Part shown: one piece after another, positions 4,399 through 6,920 of the stretch
Position numbering within the stretch: position 1 is the first letter of the stretch
Layout: every line of letters begins with the position of its first letter
Assembly: GCA_017615495.1 (NCBI GenBank)
Contig: JAGAAA010000069.1
Span: 1-6,920, forward strand
Source: Clostridia bacterium
GTDB taxonomy: Bacteria > Bacillota > Clostridia > Christensenellales > CAG-1252
Direction of reading: 5' to 3'
Length of the DNA stretch: 6,920 bases
The notes under the pieces: generated by a model
The model's database searches: none
The model's input: the letters and a program-made list of their open reading frames with translations, nothing else
Told to the model about the DNA's origin: nothing
Translations under genes and position numbers: made by a program

Positions 4399-5577
4399 AT
4401 GAAAAAGGTAATCATCATTATTTTGAGCGTGATCATTGCGTTGGACGCCGGGCTCCTCGTTTACGGCGCCATTTCTTTTGGCGGAGCCGCCTCGTACGAA
4501 GGCGACCTTGGCGAACTTGTTGCCCCCGTTAACCCCGACGCCTACGCCGCCGCCATTGCGGAATGGATAGAGCTCTATGCCGAAAGCAACGACCACCGCA
4601 CCCTGAGCGCGGAGTTCAACCTCGGCAAGAATCCCGAGACCTTTGCGGCAGAAGTCAACGGTTGGTTTGACGTGTTTGGCGCGGCGGACCCCGCAACGAG
4701 CATTCTCACCCGCTACGCGGATGACCCCGCAGGGTTGGTTGCCAACGTGTTGGTGCCCGTCACCTACAACCAAAACCGTTCCACGCAGTTCCGCGTGACC
4801 AGTCATTACGAGATCAACGCGGGCGGCAAGGTAAGTTACTCTGACAACACCCGCGTCAGAAAGCAACCCCGCCCGGCATACGCCGATTTTTACTATCTCT
4901 CCCTTGCTTGGACGGGCAGTTCCGGCTTTGCCAACCTTCGCGCAAGGTTCAACGATCAGCAACTTAACAGCATTATGAATTCCATTTCCTCCTACGACGC
5001 CGCCACCGGCGCTTACGAATATCAATTGCGCAAGCCCACCAAGGAGACCAAGGACGGTGATTTGGATAGAGAAGTGCCCTTTAAGATCTACGATCTTTTA
5101 AACATCCCCATCTACCTCGGCGGCGGCGATAAGAAAGGTGACAACTCCGATTGTTTGGCGCTTGTGGAATCCGACGTTATAGACGGCTCTACGGTAGTGG
5201 TGACCGCTCCCACGGAGGAAAAGCCCTACTACACCATCACCTTCTCGGAGGACCTCGTCGCGGCGCAACGCAAAGAAAACGTCTACGACCGCTTGAACGA
5301 AACGCTCGGCGGCAAGATGAGCAACATCACCATCAAAAAGGCGGATTTTGTGGTAGAGATCTGGGAATGCGGCTTGTTCCGCCAAGTGACCACGGATTTT
5401 GAGATCAACGCCAAGATCAGCGGCAAGCAAGGTGACGCGCAGATCGGCATGAATTTTAAGTTCTACTACGACGATTACAATTGCGACGTCATCCGCTTGA
5501 TCGCAAACGAGCATTGGGAGCAATACCTCAGCGAAAGCAACCGCGCAAAATTCGAAAGCATGAAGAAGGTTTACTAA
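4399..5577 (+). CDS. Exported or membrane-anchored protein of unknown function
   Basis: This protein of 392 residues is in no family I recognise. It starts with MKK and a long hydrophobic stretch (about residues 4-28), either an uncleaved anchor or a signal peptide with possible cleavage near GGAAS (28-32). No lipobox Cys is present. The remainder (about 33-392) is soluble and probably outside the cell: a helical segment (about 47-90), then a mixed region rich in Tyr, Asp and Asn with alternating hydrophobic residues suggesting beta strands (130-210 and 255-365), and an amphipathic C-terminus (370-390). Cys252, Cys324 and Cys362 are the only cysteines. The start follows GAGG (4391-4394) by 4 nt, and both neighbours are 1 nt away, so it is co-translated with an SGNH hydrolase and NagB. 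A surface role in sugar or envelope sensing or binding would fit, but nothing in the sequence proves it. Confidence 0.85.
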   Translation: MKKVIIIILSVIIALDAGLLVYGAISFGGAASYEGDLGELVAPVNPDAYAAAIAEWIELYAESNDHRTLSAEFNLGKNPETFAAEVNGWFDVFGAADPATSILTRYADDPAGLVANVLVPVTYNQNRSTQFRVTSHYEINAGGKVSYSDNTRVRKQPRPAYADFYYLSLAWTGSSGFANLRARFNDQQLNSIMNSISSYDAATGAYEYQLRKPTKETKDGDLDREVPFKIYDLLNIPIYLGGGDKKGDNSDCLALVESDVIDGSTVVVTAPTEEKPYYTITFSEDLVAAQRKENVYDRLNETLGGKMSNITIKKADFVVEIWECGLFRQVTTDFEINAKISGKQGDAQIGMNFKFYYDDYNCDVIRLIANEHWEQYLSESNRAKFESMKKVY

Positions 5578-5578
5578 A

Positions 5579-6304
5579 ATGAAAGTTATCATCACCAAGG
5601 ATTACGAAGAACTCAGCGAAAAAGCGTTTGAAATTATGGCGGGCGTTCTCAAGAAAAAGCCGGACGCCGTGCTTGGGCTTGCCACGGGCTCTACCCCCGT
5701 CGGCTTGTACAAAAAGATGATCGAGGACTGCAAAAACGGCGGCATCAGTTACAAGGCGGTCAAGACGGCAAACCTCGATGAGTACGTCGGCCTCACCCCG
5801 GACAACGACCAAAGCTACCGCTATTTTATGCGCCACAACCTTTTTGATCACATCGATATCGACCTCGAAAACACCAACATCGAAAACGGCGTCGCCTCCG
5901 ACCTCCAAAAGGAATGTGAGCGTTACAACGCCCTGCTCCGCACCCTGCCGCGCGACGTGCAAGTGCTGGGCATAGGCGCCAACGGACACATCGCCTTCAA
6001 CGAGCCGGGCACCCCCTTTGACAGCGAAACGCACGTGGTAGACTTGACCGAAAATACCATCAAGATGAACGCGCGCTTCTTTGAAAACGAAAAGGACGTT
6101 CCCCGCCGCGCGTTGACGATGGGGCCTAAGAACATTATGGAAGCCAAAAAGATTTTGATCCTTGCCGTGGGCGCAAACAAAGCGGACGCCGTCAAAGGCA
6201 TGCTTAACGGGCCGGTGGACCCCGCTCTTCCCGCAAGCATATTGCAACGTCACCCCGATTGCACCTTGATCGCGGACGAAGCCGCCGCGGCGTACGTCAA
6301 GTAA
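5579..6304 (+). CDS. nagB: Glucosamine-6-phosphate deaminase (EC 3.5.99.6)
   Basis: NagB converts glucosamine-6-phosphate to fructose-6-phosphate and ammonia in the cytoplasm, feeding amino sugars from chitin, mucin or peptidoglycan into glycolysis. At 241 residues it is full length for the short Gram-positive form, lacking the C-terminal extension linked to GlcNAc-6-P allostery in the 266-residue E. coli enzyme. Motifs: LGLATGSTPVGLY (32-44, phosphate binding), NLDEYVGL (65-72, Asp67 corresponding to E. coli Asp72), DNDQSYRYFM (75-84), and GIGANGHIAFNEPG (131-144) with the ring-opening His137 and Glu142. Residue 135 is Asn where E. coli has Asp141, a common variant in short NagB proteins. 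The ALTMGPKNIMEAKKI segment (178-192) is also typical. The ATG follows AAGAAGG (5563-5569) by 9 nt. It is the last gene of the operon, and nagA is not in the window. Confidence 0.96.
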   Translation: MKVIITKDYEELSEKAFEIMAGVLKKKPDAVLGLATGSTPVGLYKKMIEDCKNGGISYKAVKTANLDEYVGLTPDNDQSYRYFMRHNLFDHIDIDLENTNIENGVASDLQKECERYNALLRTLPRDVQVLGIGANGHIAFNEPGTPFDSETHVVDLTENTIKMNARFFENEKDVPRRALTMGPKNIMEAKKILILAVGANKADAVKGMLNGPVDPALPASILQRHPDCTLIADEAAAAYVK

Positions 6305-6317
6305 AATTCAAAAACAT

Positions 6318-6355
6318 AAAAAAAATACCTTCGCTTTTCGGCGAAGGTATTTTTT
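6318..6355. terminator. Bidirectional intrinsic terminator between nagB and the DUF2804 gene
   Basis: The 10-bp GC-rich stem ATACCTTCGC (6325-6334) / GCGAAGGTAT (6341-6350) has a 6-nt loop and is flanked by a run of A (6318-6325) and of T (6351-6355). It lies 13 nt after the nagB stop and 12 nt after the stop of the convergent minus-strand gene, so it can end both transcripts. Confidence 0.93.
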
Positions 6356-6367
6356 GTTGTTTGTGTT

Positions 6368-6920
6368 TTAGAGGAGCATGGTCTTATCTTCGCCCATACC
6401 CATCATACCGTCGAGCACGTACTTCTTACCATCCTCGTCACGGATGTAGCCTTCGAGCTCGCCCCAAACGACATAATAGTCGATGTTGACGATGAGCGCG
6501 TGCAAGATCATCGGATTCATGCCGCGCACCTTGAACTTCAAATTCACCATGTCGTGCTCGTCCTTCACGGTCCATTCGGAATAATTCGTGAAGTCCTTGG
6601 ATTCGACGGTGCGGGTCCACGTCACGGGCGGGAGCAGGCTGGACTTTCCTTCAAGCCAAAGGATGTTCTCGTTGTAATCCTCTTGGTTGATGGATTGGTT
6701 GCGGGTGAGGTTGAAGGCGAGCCACTTCTTTTCGCCGTCCACCTCACACTTGCCCATCGTAGTGGTCCAGTCATAGTGGGCGCGACGCGGGTAGTAACCT
6801 CTGTGATCGTCGATGATCGCAGTGGTCTCGTCGTCCGAGAGCATTTCCTCACCGTTGATGATGAGCTTACCTTCCGCCTTGAAGAAGTTCTTCTGGCTGT
6901 AAAGGGTGCGGTTGTCGCTG
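6368..6920 (-). CDS. DUF2804 family protein, C-terminal part (5' end outside window)
   Basis: The minus-strand frame is open from the window end to the stop at 6370-6368, leaving 183 residues visible; the ATG at 6844 is probably internal because similar residues continue upstream of it. The sequence fits DUF2804 (PF10974). DDHRGYYPRRAHYDW, then a Gly/Lys-rich turn, LAFNLTRNQ, NENILWLEGK, LLPPVTW, WTVKDEHDMVNLKF, a VVWGELEGYI segment and a final DGMMGMGED follow the expected order. Typical members are about 330 residues, so roughly the first 45% is missing. Function of the family is not established; the chain is soluble and rich in Trp and aromatic residues with a predicted beta-sheet pattern. 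It is convergent with nagB and shares its terminator, so it belongs to a separate transcription unit. I am fairly sure of the family from memory of its motifs, but no search was run. Confidence 0.8.
   Translation of the reverse strand, partial: SDNRTLYSQKNFFKAEGKLIINGEEMLSDDETTAIIDDHRGYYPRRAHYDWTTTMGKCEVDGEKKWLAFNLTRNQSINQEDYNENILWLEGKSSLLPPVTWTRTVESKDFTNYSEWTVKDEHDMVNLKFKVRGMNPMILHALIVNIDYYVVWGELEGYIRDEDGKKYVLDGMMGMGEDKTMLL

Noticed and set aside
4342..5025. Minus-strand open frame of 227 codons opposite the exported-protein gene
   Set aside because: It crosses the junction between two tightly coupled plus-strand genes, and has no RBS or recognisable domain.
5528..6253. Minus-strand open frame of 241 codons opposite nagB
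   Set aside because: nagB on the plus strand is unmistakable; the antisense frame mirrors its codon bias and extends over an operon junction.

Overview
The window looks like chromosomal DNA of a Gram-positive anaerobe, probably an uncultured clostridial bacterium (Firmicutes/Bacillota). This placement is an inference. It rests on the short Gram-positive-type NagB, SigA-like -35/-10 promoters with 17-nt spacers, AGGAGG-type ribosome binding sites, strong intrinsic terminators and a DUF2804 protein. No rRNA or marker gene fixes the taxon.

Layout: (1) Positions 1-718 hold the 3' part of an AT-rich (about 30% GC by eye) gene for a DUF262/DUF1524 (GmrSD-like) modification-dependent restriction protein, so the left edge is probably accessory or defence DNA. 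(2) Positions 719-1422 are about 700 bp without a credible gene. This stretch has three direct copies of TCTCCACCAA, two of them followed at once by a strong intrinsic-terminator hairpin, and two dense blocks of nested inverted repeats. TCTCCACCA resembles a tmRNA (ssrA) 3' end, a common island attachment site, so the region may be a scarred island boundary. (3) Positions 1423-2759 hold two tandem paralogous six-helix membrane proteins of unknown function, each behind nearly the same promoter. (4) Positions 2849-6304 hold five same-strand features in higher-GC DNA (about 50-57%): an SGNH hydrolase with its own promoter and RBS, then a tight three-gene operon (second SGNH hydrolase, an unknown exported or membrane-anchored protein, and glucosamine-6-phosphate deaminase NagB). 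The operon genes are separated by 1 nt each and end in a strong bidirectional terminator. (5) Positions 6368-6920 hold the 3' part of a convergent minus-strand DUF2804 gene.

Working together: the SGNH-unknown-nagB operon suggests a role in acylated (amino)sugar or glycan turnover. NagB would feed glucosamine-6-phosphate into fructose-6-phosphate, and the SGNH enzymes, which lack signal peptides, could remove acyl groups inside the cell. The SGNH substrate is not shown by the sequence. The most notable regulatory feature is that three genes (starts at 1423, 2124 and 3672) have a promoter whose -10 box ends exactly 6 nt before the ATG. The predicted transcripts would then start at the A of the start codon (leaderless mRNAs), whereas neighbouring genes have ordinary Shine-Dalgarno sites.
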